Shown here in pieces: positions 52,721 to 61,156 of a stretch of DNA of 64,000 bases. The position numbers and the translations under genes are program-made. The notes under the pieces are model-generated. The model ran no database searches and was not told the DNA's origin. It worked only from the letters and a program-made list of their open reading frames with translations. The first letter of the stretch is position 1. The number at the start of each line of letters is the position of its first letter. Source of the stretch: Hymenobacter terricola (lineage in GTDB: Bacteria; Bacteroidota; Bacteroidia; Cytophagales; Hymenobacteraceae); the NCBI RefSeq assembly GCF_017921975.2, contig NZ_JAGEMO020000013.1, positions 62,001-126,000 on the forward strand, written 5' to 3'.

Positions 52721-53236
52721 ATGGCAGAAATCATGATAATGACGGAAACAGTGGTTCATGTTCCTGAAGCTAAATGGGCTGGGACTATGAATTTCTACCA
52801 GAAGGAACTCGGCGAGCCGGACAAGGTGGTGCCCACGGATTCTCCGCTGAAAGCAGCGAGGGAGGTTGAAAGGGAGGCGCTTCATTTTGTGCGGGGGTGG
52901 CATGATTTGGTGACGGAAAATGGCCTCGACGCTTTGGTGGGCCGGGATAACGCCAGCGCATTTGCAACTGGGTTAGCGGACTTATTGCACTGGACGGGAG
53001 GAAGCTTGCCAACGGCCCTCACCAGCACGTTGGGGCGCGTGGCGGTGCCCGGCCAGTTCGTCAACGAAATGGCCGACGGGCCGGACCCGGAGGATGAGTC
53101 CTCGGCCGATGGCAATGCTGACGCAATGCGCTCGGAAGATTCGGAAAAGCAATCGGAAGGGCTATCGGACGAAGCGTTTGAAAAAAACACGTCGGAATCG
53201 GTAGTTGAGGGAGTCATTCACAACCCGAATTTTTAG
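52721..53236 (+). CDS. Hypothetical acidic protein, 171 residues
   Basis: A soluble protein with no recognised family. The N-terminal two-thirds are predicted helical (YQKELGEPDKVV, HFVRGWHDLVTENGLDALV); the C-terminal 55 residues are very acidic and disordered (DGPDPEDESSADGNADA). No signal peptide. It sits after a long A+T-rich gap and before the histidine kinase on the same strand, 178 bases away. Confidence 0.65.
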   Translation: MAEIMIMTETVVHVPEAKWAGTMNFYQKELGEPDKVVPTDSPLKAAREVEREALHFVRGWHDLVTENGLDALVGRDNASAFATGLADLLHWTGGSLPTALTSTLGRVAVPGQFVNEMADGPDPEDESSADGNADAMRSEDSEKQSEGLSDEAFEKNTSESVVEGVIHNPNF

Positions 53237-53414
53237 TGCTGTTTCCGAACCGGCGAGGGCCCGGCGCAGTGCTGCTCCAGCCGCAAAATCGCCTGATTAT
53301 CTGCGCTTTTTCCCCGGTCCGGCAGCGCTGCTTACTACACCTGCTTTCGCTTTCCACGGCCCGCGTACGCAGCCACTTCCTGTTGCCGTGGTGTGATTTT
53401 CAGTGCCCGCTGGC

Positions 53415-55586
53415 ATGAGACTTCCTGCAGTTTTGCTGCTCCTGAGCTTGGCGTGGTGCGCGCTGCCCACGCTGGGCCAAACCCCCAGAATAGACAGTTT
53501 GCGCCGCTTGTTGCGGACGGACCTCCGCGCCGACACCGTGCGGGTGCGGCGGTTGCAAGCGCTGGCGCAGGAGTGGAGCGTGGCCAACGCGCCGCAGGCC
53601 ACGCGGCTGAGCCGGGAAGCATTGGCGCTGGCCCGGCAGCTGGGCGATGTGGTGGGTGAAGGCCGCGCCCTGCTGGACCTGAGCAAGGTAAGCCGCCGCC
53701 AGGCCGATTACGAAGCGGCCCGACGCTACGCGCAGCAGGCAAAAAATTTGTATGCCCGGCACCACAACCGCCTGGGCCTGGGCCGCTCCTGGCTGCAGCT
53801 GAGCCTCGTTGACCTGATGCAGGGCAACTCCGTGCCCGCCCTGGCCTCGTCCCTCAAAGGGCTGGCCCTGGCCGAGCAAACCGGCGACGTGCAGACCCGA
53901 ACGCGCCTCCAGGCCACCATGGGCAGCATTTATTACCGCATGGGCAATTACAACGAGGCGCTGCCCGTGCTGCAAGCCGCCCTGAAAAACGGGCAGGAGC
54001 TGGGCGACCAGCAACTGGTGCTGATGTCGCTGAACGTGCTGGGCAACTCGTTCCAGATGCTGAAAAAATGGCCCCAGGCCGTCGCCTATTACCACCGGGC
54101 TTTGCGGCTGAGCCAGCAAGTGGGCGATGTGCAGGGGGAGGTGGGCAACGAAACCAGCCTGGCGGAGGTGTACGGCCTGCTGGGCAACCAGCCCGCGGCC
54201 CTGGCCCACGGCCTGCGCGCCCGGCAGCTGGCGTACTCGGCGCACGACGAGTACAACCTGCCCTCGGTGGAGCTGATGCTGGCCCGGGCGTATGTGCTGG
54301 CGCACCAGACCGATAGCGCGCTGGTGCTGGCCCACCACGGCTTGCGGCTGAGCCTGAAAACGCGCAGCAACGAGAACATTCGCAATGCCAGCGACATCCT
54401 GGCGCAGGCCTACGCGCAGCGCGGCGACTTTGCGCGCGCCTACCACTACCGCAACCTGCACCTGGCCTACAACGACACCCTTTCGGGCGAAGACACCCAG
54501 CGCCGGACCAGTGCGTTGCGCTACAGCTACGAGCTCGAAAAGAAGCAAACCCAGATTGCCCTGCTCACCAAAACCCGGCAGCTCCAGAACCAGAAGGAAG
54601 CCCGGCGGCGCCAGCAGCTGCACGGCTTGCTGGCCGGGCTGGTGGGCGTGCTGCTGCTGGCGGGGCTGCTGCTGCGCAACATTTTTCTGAAGCAGCGGGC
54701 GAACCGGCACCTCAACGAAAAAAACGTGCAGATTGCGGCCCACCGCGACGACCTGAACCGCACCCTGACTGAGCTGAAGACGACCCAGAACCAATTGGTT
54801 CAGCGCGAGAAAATGGCGTCGTTGGGCGAGCTGACGGCCGGAGTGGCCCACGAAATGCAGAACCCGCTGAACTTCGTGACCAACTTTTCGGACCTGAGCG
54901 TGGAGCTGATGACGGAGCTGAAGGAAGAGCTGGCCAAAGAGGACTTGTCGGTGCACGGCCGGCAAATGGTTGACGAGCTGCTCGACGAGCTGAGCCTGAA
55001 TCATGCCAAAATCCATCAGCACAGCCACCGGGCCGACCGCATTGTGAAGAGCATGCTGGAGCATTCCCGGGCCAGCAGCGGCCAACGCCAGGCCATCGAC
55101 CTGAACGGCCTGGCCGATGAGAGCCTGCGCCTGGCCTACCACGGCTGGCTGGCCAAGCACAAGGACTTCCACGCCCAGCTAATCAGCGATTTGGACCCCG
55201 CCACGGGGCTGCTGGCCGTGGTGCCCCAAGATATCAGCCGCGTGCTGCTGAATTTGCTGGCCAATGCCTTCTACGCGCTGGCCCAAAAGAGCAAGCTGGC
55301 GGACGAAGCCTTTCGGCCGGAAGTGTGCGTGCAAACCAAGCGAACTGCCAGCGCGGTGCTGGTGCGCGTGCGCGACAACGGCACCGGCATTCCGCCCGGC
55401 GTGGTAGAGAAAATTTTCCAGCCCTTTTTCACCACCAAGCCCACCGGCGAAGGCACCGGCCTGGGCCTGTCGCTGAGCTACGACATCATCACCAAAGGCC
55501 ACGGCGGCACGCTGAGCGTCGAGAGCCGGGAGGGGGAATTCACCGAATTTACCGTGAGCATTCCCGTGGGGGCGGCCGGCAATTAG
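53415..55586 (+). CDS. TPR-containing sensor histidine kinase
   Basis: A 723-residue membrane kinase. A signal peptide (to about residue 21) leads into about seven tetratricopeptide repeats in the periplasm (45-370). One membrane helix (404-425) and a coiled coil (430-470) follow, then the HisKA phospho-acceptor H479 in [13 protein letters not shown], an N box ([10 protein letters not shown]) and G boxes ([19 protein letters not shown]). No response regulator is adjacent. The ATG at 53415 is preferred to a GTG at 53403 because it starts the signal peptide. Confidence 0.92.
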   Translation: MRLPAVLLLLSLAWCALPTLGQTPRIDSLRRLLRTDLRADTVRVRRLQALAQEWSVANAPQATRLSREALALARQLGDVVGEGRALLDLSKVSRRQADYEAARRYAQQAKNLYARHHNRLGLGRSWLQLSLVDLMQGNSVPALASSLKGLALAEQTGDVQTRTRLQATMGSIYYRMGNYNEALPVLQAALKNGQELGDQQLVLMSLNVLGNSFQMLKKWPQAVAYYHRALRLSQQVGDVQGEVGNETSLAEVYGLLGNQPAALAHGLRARQLAYSAHDEYNLPSVELMLARAYVLAHQTDSALVLAHHGLRLSLKTRSNENIRNASDILAQAYAQRGDFARAYHYRNLHLAYNDTLSGEDTQRRTSALRYSYELEKKQTQIALLTKTRQLQNQKEARRRQQLHGLLAGLVGVLLLAGLLLRNIFLKQRANRHLNEKNVQIAAHRDDLNRTLTELKTTQNQLVQREKMASLGELTAGVAHEMQNPLNFVTNFSDLSVELMTELKEELAKEDLSVHGRQMVDELLDELSLNHAKIHQHSHRADRIVKSMLEHSRASSGQRQAIDLNGLADESLRLAYHGWLAKHKDFHAQLISDLDPATGLLAVVPQDISRVLLNLLANAFYALAQKSKLADEAFRPEVCVQTKRTASAVLVRVRDNGTGIPPGVVEKIFQPFFTTKPTGEGTGLGLSLSYDIITKGHGGTLSVESREGEFTEFTVSIPVGAAGN

Positions 55587-55593
55587 CCCCGGC

Positions 55594-56196
55594 TTAGGGC
55601 TGGGTTTCCGGCGCGGCCGGCAGCGTCAGCGTGTAATCGAACGTTTGGTAGAGCTTGGCGTCGCGGATGCTCACGCTCAGCTCCTGGGGGTCCATTTTGG
55701 GAAAGGGGATGAGGCGCTGGGCCTGGTAGAGGTCGCGGCCGAAGAAGCGGCCGGTGCCGGGGGCCAGGGTTTGGGCAAAAACTTCCTTGCCGGCTTTGTC
55801 GGTAACGGTGAGGGTGAGGTTGGCCAGCTCCACGCCCTTGGGGCCCTGGCGGTGCACGATAACCAGCAGCGCGCCGCCGGGGGGCAGAGCGGCCAGGCGG
55901 CGCTGGAACGTGGTATCGGCCCAGTCGTGCAGCTTTTTGAGGTGGGTGATTTCGGTGAGCATGTCGGCGTAGGAGCGGTAGCCAAGGCGGGTGAATGACC
56001 CGTCGACGTCCTGCTCCTCGTCGGTGTTTTTGGTCAGGTTCTGCACGTAGGGCGACTCCGAATCCTTCTGGGCGAAGGTGTAGCGCTTGCGGCCTTTGGC
56101 GGCTTTGCCGGTGGGCTGGGCCAGGGCGGCGCCGGCGCAGAGGCACAGCAGGCCGATGGTGAAGAAATGGCGGGCCAGGCGGGGTAGGAAATGCAT
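55594..56196 (-). CDS. Exported hypothetical protein, 200 residues
   Basis: The ATG at 56196 gives a signal peptide (ARHFFTIGLLCLCAGAALA). The mature part has no recognised family; about residues 105-195 have a beta pattern (GALLVIVHRQGPKGVELANLT, KLYQTFDYTLTLP). A nearby basic stretch (TGKAAKGRKRYTFAQ) begins the mature chain. It converges on the histidine kinase gene with a 7-base gap. Confidence 0.72.
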   Translation of the reverse strand: MHFLPRLARHFFTIGLLCLCAGAALAQPTGKAAKGRKRYTFAQKDSESPYVQNLTKNTDEEQDVDGSFTRLGYRSYADMLTEITHLKKLHDWADTTFQRRLAALPPGGALLVIVHRQGPKGVELANLTLTVTDKAGKEVFAQTLAPGTGRFFGRDLYQAQRLIPFPKMDPQELSVSIRDAKLYQTFDYTLTLPAAPETQP

Positions 56197-56425
56197 CAAG
56201 GGGATTAAAATAAGGAGTTTAATAAGGTGGACGGTGACCGGTGAATAATCGGGCCCGCAAAGAAACGGAATCCGGCCTGAAATCCGGCCACGCGCCGGGC
56301 CTAGCAAATAGGACTGCACCGCCGCGCCACAAGTTGACATAAGGGTAATTCGGCCGTAATCAAGGCTTAATAGGGGTGCGCGAACTTTGAAAGCAGGATT
56401 TTCACTAGTTATAACCTTTCCTGCT

Positions 56426-56659
56426 ATGTACTTCCCGGCTTTGGTTTCGGGGCTGCGCCGCCTGGGGCGCTGGCTCGTGTACGAGTTGTTTCAAGTGGCG
56501 CTGTGGGTGGCCTTTGCGCTGCACACGCTGGGCAGTTTGCGCTCGGCGTTTGGGGGCGGCGGCGAGCTGGCCGGGCGGCGGGCCGGCCCGGCCATCCGGC
56601 CGCGCCGCAGCGCGGGGCCCGCGCGGGGCGGCCGGTTCACGCAAATTGCTGCCGCATGA
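56426..56659 (+). CDS. Small membrane protein upstream of the LpxH-like gene
   Basis: A 77-residue protein: one hydrophobic helix (LVYELFQVALWVAFALHTLG) and a Gly/Arg-rich C-terminus. Its stop overlaps the next gene's ATG in an ATGA, which implies coupled translation. No family recognised. An earlier in-frame start at 56387 is possible but falls close to a promoter-like GAACTTTG. Confidence 0.5.
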   Translation: MYFPALVSGLRRLGRWLVYELFQVALWVAFALHTLGSLRSAFGGGGELAGRRAGPAIRPRRSAGPARGGRFTQIAAA

Positions 56660-57588
56660 GGATAGAACCCGCAACGGTGCCCGAAACCGGGAAAAATGCT
56701 TCGGCGGCCCCATCCAAGCCCAAAATCCGCCGCAAGCGCCGGGTGCAGGTGGCCGTCATCAGCGACGTGCACCTGGGCACCTACGGCTGCCACGCCAAGG
56801 AGGTGCTGCGCTACCTCAAGAGCATCCGGCCGCAGGTGCTGGTGCTCAACGGCGACATCGTCGACATCTGGCAGTTCAGCAAAAACTACTGGCCGCCGGC
56901 CCACATGCGGGTGGTGCGCTACCTGGCCGGCCTGGCCGCCAAGGGCGTCAAAATCCACTACCTCACCGGCAACCACGACGAGCTGCTGCGCAAGTTCGCG
57001 GGCCTGAAGCTGGGCAATTTCCGCCTCGATAACAAGCTGGTGCTCGACCTGCCGCACGGCCGCACCTGGCTGTTTCACGGCGACGTGTTCGACGTGACCA
57101 TGCGGCACTCGCGCTGGCTGGCCAAGCTCGGCGGGCACGGCTACGACTTGCTGATTCTGATAAACCGCTTCGTAAACTACGTGCTGGCAAAATTCGGCCG
57201 GCCCCGCGTGGCCCTGAGCAAGCTGGTGAAGGAGCGGGTAAAATCCGCCGTAGCGGCCGTGAGCAACTTTGAGGAAACCGCCGCCGCCATTGCCGCCGAC
57301 GAAGGCTACCGCTACGTGGCCTGCGGGCACATTCACCAGCCCGAAATCAAAACCCTGCACACGGAGAAAGGGGAGGTGATTTACCTGAATTCCGGCGATT
57401 GGGTGGAGAACCTGACTGCCCTGGAATACACCCCGGAAGCCGGCTGGCAGCTCTATTACTACAACGACGACCCCAGAATGCAGCAAACCGCCGAAGCCGA
57501 CGCCGCTGATGCCGCCGAGGAACTGGCCGATGCCAACCCGGCCGCGCTGCTGGAAGGGCTGCTGGCGGAATTCAGGATTAAGGCGTAA
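56656..57588 (+). CDS. LpxH-like metallophosphatase (UDP-2,3-diacylglucosamine diphosphatase family)
   Basis: A 310-residue metallophosphoesterase. All metal motifs are visible: ISDVHLG, LNGDIVDIW, GNHDE, FHGDVFD and CGHIHQP. A basic N-terminal extension (KIRRKRR) and a disordered Ala/Asp-rich tail flank it. Related proteins hydrolyse UDP-2,3-diacylglucosamine in lipid A synthesis, though this longer subgroup often lies beside a GT28-like transferase, as here, and may act on another lipid. The start overlaps the small membrane gene. Confidence 0.88.
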   Translation: MRIEPATVPETGKNASAAPSKPKIRRKRRVQVAVISDVHLGTYGCHAKEVLRYLKSIRPQVLVLNGDIVDIWQFSKNYWPPAHMRVVRYLAGLAAKGVKIHYLTGNHDELLRKFAGLKLGNFRLDNKLVLDLPHGRTWLFHGDVFDVTMRHSRWLAKLGGHGYDLLILINRFVNYVLAKFGRPRVALSKLVKERVKSAVAAVSNFEETAAAIAADEGYRYVACGHIHQPEIKTLHTEKGEVIYLNSGDWVENLTALEYTPEAGWQLYYYNDDPRMQQTAEADAADAAEELADANPAALLEGLLAEFRIKA

Positions 57589-57613
57589 CGGGCGGCTATT
57601 ACGTATCAAAACA

Positions 57614-57668
57614 GAACGTCATGCTCCTCTGGCATCCGCTTGCCGACGCCAGATGGGTATGACGTTTT
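57614..57668. repeat. GAACGTCAT...ATGACGTT palindromic repeat
   Basis: GAACGTCATGCTCCTCTGGC and GCCAGATGGGTATGACGTTTT are imperfect inverted halves between the LpxH-like and glycosyltransferase genes. The 58738-58835 element is its relative. Confidence 0.6.
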
Positions 57669-57694
57669 AAGAATTCAATTCCGATTACCAATCA

Positions 57695-58723
57695 ATGTCC
57701 CGAATCCTCTACGCCATCCAGGGCACCGGCAACGGCCACCTCAGCCGCGCCCTCGACGTGGTGCCGCTGCTACAATCCCGTTGCGACCAGCTTGATATAC
57801 TGGTGAGCGGCCCGCCCGCCGACTTACCCCTCCCGTTCGAGGTGAAATACAAGGCCCAGGGGATGGGGTTTGTCTTTGGCAAAAAGGGCGGCATCAACTT
57901 CGTGAAGACGTTTGTGCAGTTCAATTCGGCCAGGTTTCTGCACGAGGTACGGCACCTGCCGGTGGAAAGCTACGACCTGGTCATCAGCGATTTCGAGCCG
58001 GTGAGCAGCTGGGCCTGCAAGCTGCGGCACGTGCCCTGCGTGGCCCTCAGCCACCAAAGCGCCGTGCTCAACCCGGCATCGCCGCGCCCCGATACGGAAG
58101 ACCCGGCCGGCCGCGCCGTGCTCAGGCACTATGCCCCCAGCACGGCGCAGTACGGCTTTCATTTTCAGCGGTATGCACCGGAAATTTTCACGCCCGTTAT
58201 CCGCCAGCAGGTGCGCGAGCTGAGTCCCACGAACCAGGGTCATTATACGGTGTACTTGCCGGCTTATGAGGAGGAAATTCTGGTGGAGCGCCTGCAACAC
58301 CTGAGCCGCAGCGTGCGCTGGGAGGTATTCAGCAAGCACAGCCACACGCCGGCCGAATACGGCAACGTGCGCGTGTGGCCCGTCAGCGGTACGGCCTTCC
58401 TCGACAGTTTGGCCCGCTCGGCCGGGGTGCTCTGCGGGGCCGGTTTCGAAACGCCCGCCGAGGCCCTGTACCTGGGCAAAAAGCTGCTGGTGATGCCCAT
58501 GAAGCAGCAATACGAGCAGCAATGCAACGCGGCAGCCCTGGAAAAAATAGGCGTGCCCGTCATCAAAAGCTTCAAAGACAAAAATCTGGACAAGGTGGAC
58601 CAGTGGCTGAACCGCGACGAAACCATCCCTGTCGATTACCCTGACCAAACCGCCGCGGTAATTGACAGGCTGCTGCGGGAGCAATTGCAGGAGAAAGGTG
58701 TTGGGGCAGCTATGCGTTCATGA
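57695..58723 (+). CDS. Glycosyltransferase, GT28/MurG-like fold
   Basis: A 342-residue transferase. GTGNGHLSRALDV at the N-terminus is the nucleotide-sugar-transferase glycine loop; VLCGAGFETPAEALYLGKKLLVMPM in the C-terminal half is the donor-sugar site of GT-B enzymes. YDLVISDFEPVSSWACK lies between. It would transfer a sugar to a lipid or glycan, target unknown. The pairing with the LpxH-like phosphatase suggests a shared envelope pathway. Confidence 0.87.
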   Translation: MSRILYAIQGTGNGHLSRALDVVPLLQSRCDQLDILVSGPPADLPLPFEVKYKAQGMGFVFGKKGGINFVKTFVQFNSARFLHEVRHLPVESYDLVISDFEPVSSWACKLRHVPCVALSHQSAVLNPASPRPDTEDPAGRAVLRHYAPSTAQYGFHFQRYAPEIFTPVIRQQVRELSPTNQGHYTVYLPAYEEEILVERLQHLSRSVRWEVFSKHSHTPAEYGNVRVWPVSGTAFLDSLARSAGVLCGAGFETPAEALYLGKKLLVMPMKQQYEQQCNAAALEKIGVPVIKSFKDKNLDKVDQWLNRDETIPVDYPDQTAAVIDRLLREQLQEKGVGAAMRS

Positions 58724-58737
58724 AGCGCGAAAAAGAA

Positions 58738-58835
58738 CCTCATGTCGAGCGCAGCCGGGACATCGCGCGTGCAGCAGTAATTAAATTGGTCAACGATACA
58801 AGCGAGATGTCCCGGCTGCGCTCGACATGACGTTC
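58738..58835. repeat. CATGTCGAGCGCAGCCGGGA inverted repeat
   Basis: Arms 58741-58764 and 58806-58829 are perfect 24-base complements with a 41-base loop, followed by CGTTC. It fills most of the gap before the beta-glucosidase gene. A GAACCTCATG...CATGACGTTC frame links it to the elements at 57614 and 20990. Confidence 0.85.
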
Positions 58836-58875
58836 AGGCTATACCCGTTATTTCTAATTCTTCCGCGCCCCGCGC

Positions 58876-60342
58876 ATGATTAAGCTACCACCTCGCTACG
58901 CCGAACCGCTGCCGGCGGCCTTCTTTCCGGCCTCCGCGCCCCTGCCATTTTCCCGGGCCGATTTCGGACCCGATTTCCACTGGGGCGCCTCGGCCGCCGC
59001 TTACCAGACCGAAGGCGCGTGGCAGCACCAGGGCAAAGGCCCGAGCATCTGGGACGATTTTACGCGCCGCAAGGGAGCCATTCGGCGCAACGAGCACGGG
59101 CGCGTGGCCACCGATTTCTACAACCGCTACGAAACCGACCTGGACCTGGCCAGCGGTATGGGCCTGACGGACTTCCGCTTCTCAGCCGCCTGGCCCCGCG
59201 TGCTGCCCGAGGGCACGGGGGCCGTGAACCGGCGTGGCCTCGACTATTACGACCGGCTGGTGGATGCCTGCCTGGAGCGCGACCTGCGCCCCATGCTCAC
59301 GCTCTACCACTGGGACTTGCCCAGCGCGTTGCAGGCCAAAGGCGGCTGGGCCAACCGCAGCATCGTGGGCTGGTTTTCGGAATACGCCCAGATTATGGCC
59401 CGCCGCCTCGGCGACCGCGTGCCGCACTGGGCCGTGCTCAACGAGCCGATGGTGTTTGTGGGCGCCGGGCACCTGCTGGGCGTGCACGCGCCCGGCCGGC
59501 GGCACCTCGGGGCCTTCCTGGCGGCGGCCCACCATGCCACGCTGGCCCAGGCCGAGGGCGGCCGCGCCCTGCGCGCTCTGCTGCCGGATTCGGCCCGGAT
59601 TGGTACCACGTTTTCGTGCTCCTACCTCACGCCGCAACGCCCCGGTAATGCCTATGACGAAGCCGCCACCCGCCGCGCCGATGCCCTGCTGAACCGCTTT
59701 TTCGTGGAGCCTACCCTCGGCTTGGGCTACCCCGTGGCCGAACTGCCCGCCCTGCGCTGGCTGCTGGACCGCTACCAGAAGCCCGGCGACGAACAGCGCA
59801 TGACCTTCGATTTCGACTTCTGGGGCATCCAGAACTACACCCGCGAAGTGGTGAAATTTTCGCCTTGGCTGCCGCTGCAATGGGCATCGTTGGTGCCTGC
59901 CAAGCAGCGCGGCGTGCCCTATACCGACATGGGCTGGGAAGTATATCCGGAGTCGATTTGCCAAATGTTAAAGCAGTTTGCGGCTTATCCAAATGCACCA
60001 ACTTTGCTCGTAACCGAAAGTGGCTCAGCTTTCCCGGATGTGGCAACGGGGGGGCGCATCCACGACCCGGCCCGTAGCGCCTACCTGCAAGCGGCTATCG
60101 GCCAGGTGCTGCGGGCCCAGCGTGAGGGCGTGGACGTGAGCGGCTATTTTGCCTGGAGCCTGACCGATAATTTTGAGTGGGCCGAGGGCTACGGGCCGCG
60201 TTTCGGCTTAATTCACGTCGATTACGACACCCAGGAGCGCATTGTGAAAGACTCGGGCCGCTGGTACCAGCAGTTTCTGAGCGGCACGGCGGTGGAAAGT
60301 AGCGCGGACTTTGCAGTCCGCGACTCGCACCAACTGGGCTGA
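58876..60342 (+). CDS. GH1 family beta-glucosidase
   Basis: A 488-residue family 1 glycosidase that cleaves beta-glucosides or related sugars with retention. FHWGASAAAYQTEGAW near the N-terminus, TLYHWDLP, the acid/base E190 in LNEP, and the nucleophile E381 in VTESG (TENG in most relatives) are present. The final residues SSADFAVRDSHQLG come from a dispersed palindrome that has replaced or extended the natural C-terminus. No signal peptide, so it is probably cytoplasmic. Confidence 0.94.
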   Translation: MIKLPPRYAEPLPAAFFPASAPLPFSRADFGPDFHWGASAAAYQTEGAWQHQGKGPSIWDDFTRRKGAIRRNEHGRVATDFYNRYETDLDLASGMGLTDFRFSAAWPRVLPEGTGAVNRRGLDYYDRLVDACLERDLRPMLTLYHWDLPSALQAKGGWANRSIVGWFSEYAQIMARRLGDRVPHWAVLNEPMVFVGAGHLLGVHAPGRRHLGAFLAAAHHATLAQAEGGRALRALLPDSARIGTTFSCSYLTPQRPGNAYDEAATRRADALLNRFFVEPTLGLGYPVAELPALRWLLDRYQKPGDEQRMTFDFDFWGIQNYTREVVKFSPWLPLQWASLVPAKQRGVPYTDMGWEVYPESICQMLKQFAAYPNAPTLLVTESGSAFPDVATGGRIHDPARSAYLQAAIGQVLRAQREGVDVSGYFAWSLTDNFEWAEGYGPRFGLIHVDYDTQERIVKDSGRWYQQFLSGTAVESSADFAVRDSHQLG

Positions 60343-60379
60343 TAACCGGCGTACTCGCGGACTGCAGAGTCCATGCTAC
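60298..60379. repeat. Paired palindrome repeat, GGACT type, over the GH1 gene end
   Basis: Left arm 60298-60324 (AGCGCGGACTTTGCAGTCCG) and right arm 60355-60379 are imperfect inverted copies, each a palindrome. Relative of 12928-13012, with GGACT/AGTCC in place of GAACT/AGTTC. The left arm is translated as the end of the beta-glucosidase. Confidence 0.75.
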
Positions 60380-60380
60380 A

Positions 60381-61013
60381 TCACAGTAGCAGGTCCCGGC
60401 AGCTCAGAAACTTCTCAACCAACTGTTCTGGCTGCTGCTCATCAAACTCCCCGAAACCCAGCACGAAAGCCGGCGCGGGCTGCACGAATTTGATGGCTTG
60501 GTTCACCTCTTTCAGGTAGGGGCTGAGCCGGTCTTTGTCGCCGTCAGCGGCGGCGAATTCAGCGTCCCAGCGCAAGGCCTCGGGGTTTTTGCGTACCAGG
60601 AACGGCAGCACGAACGGGACGAAGCGGCCGAAAATCGGGTTTTCGTCGGTCGTCAGCCGGCTATCGGGCCAGACGTGGAATTCGGCGAATGAAGCCGGCG
60701 GTACCACCACGAATGCCGCCTTTTCCAGCGTCATTTCCGCGAATAGTTCGAGGCGGTTGGGTTGGGCGTAGAGCTGCGCGTAGGCCGCGTACCATACGGA
60801 TACGCCCGCCGGATTCACCAACTGGTAAGGGTGAAACGAGCTGGCAATGCCCAACCCACCGTGGGTGCCGATAGCTAAGGCATACAGCTCTCCAAACTTC
60901 GCTAAATCAGTCGATTGCTGGTAAGGATGGTTGGTGAGGCCGTAGAGGTAGAAGCAGGCGAAATCGTTCAGAGAAGGGCCGATGGGAGCGGCGGCAGGAG
61001 TTGTGTCAGGCAC
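60381..61013 (-). CDS. Hypothetical protein, 210 residues
   Basis: A cytoplasmic protein with no recognised family. A GTG at 61013 is the likely start; a longer frame from a TTG at 61073 runs into the promoter element. The reading includes YLYGLTNHPYQQSTDLAKFG, FHPYQLVNPAGVSVWY and LVRKNPEALRWDAEF, with many aromatic residues. It is divergent from hen1 and ends beside the GGACT repeat. A role alongside RNA repair is possible but nothing shows it. Confidence 0.6.
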   Translation of the reverse strand: MPDTTPAAAPIGPSLNDFACFYLYGLTNHPYQQSTDLAKFGELYALAIGTHGGLGIASSFHPYQLVNPAGVSVWYAAYAQLYAQPNRLELFAEMTLEKAAFVVVPPASFAEFHVWPDSRLTTDENPIFGRFVPFVLPFLVRKNPEALRWDAEFAAADGDKDRLSPYLKEVNQAIKFVQPAPAFVLGFGEFDEQQPEQLVEKFLSCRDLLL

Positions 61014-61070
61014 TGGGAGCAACGGTGAAAGTGGGAGGAGCGGCCGGTCAAAAAACGGCTTTATACCATA

Positions 61071-61078
61071 CAAACCTA
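61071..61078 (-). promoter_or_regulatory. Promoter -7 element of the gene at 60381
   Basis: TAGGTTTG on the minus strand, exact consensus, 58 bases before the GTG at 61013. Confidence 0.45.
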
Positions 61079-61156
61079 CTTGTCATCCGGCTACGTCGCC
61101 TGGTTCTGGCCGGTGCCGTGCTACATTCGGCCACCCGTTTTTCTGGCTTATTGCTC

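Noticed and set aside
53400..55172. 590-codon minus-strand frame opposite the histidine kinase
   Set aside because: Glutamine/leucine/alanine-rich shadow; the plus-strand kinase has all the expected motifs.
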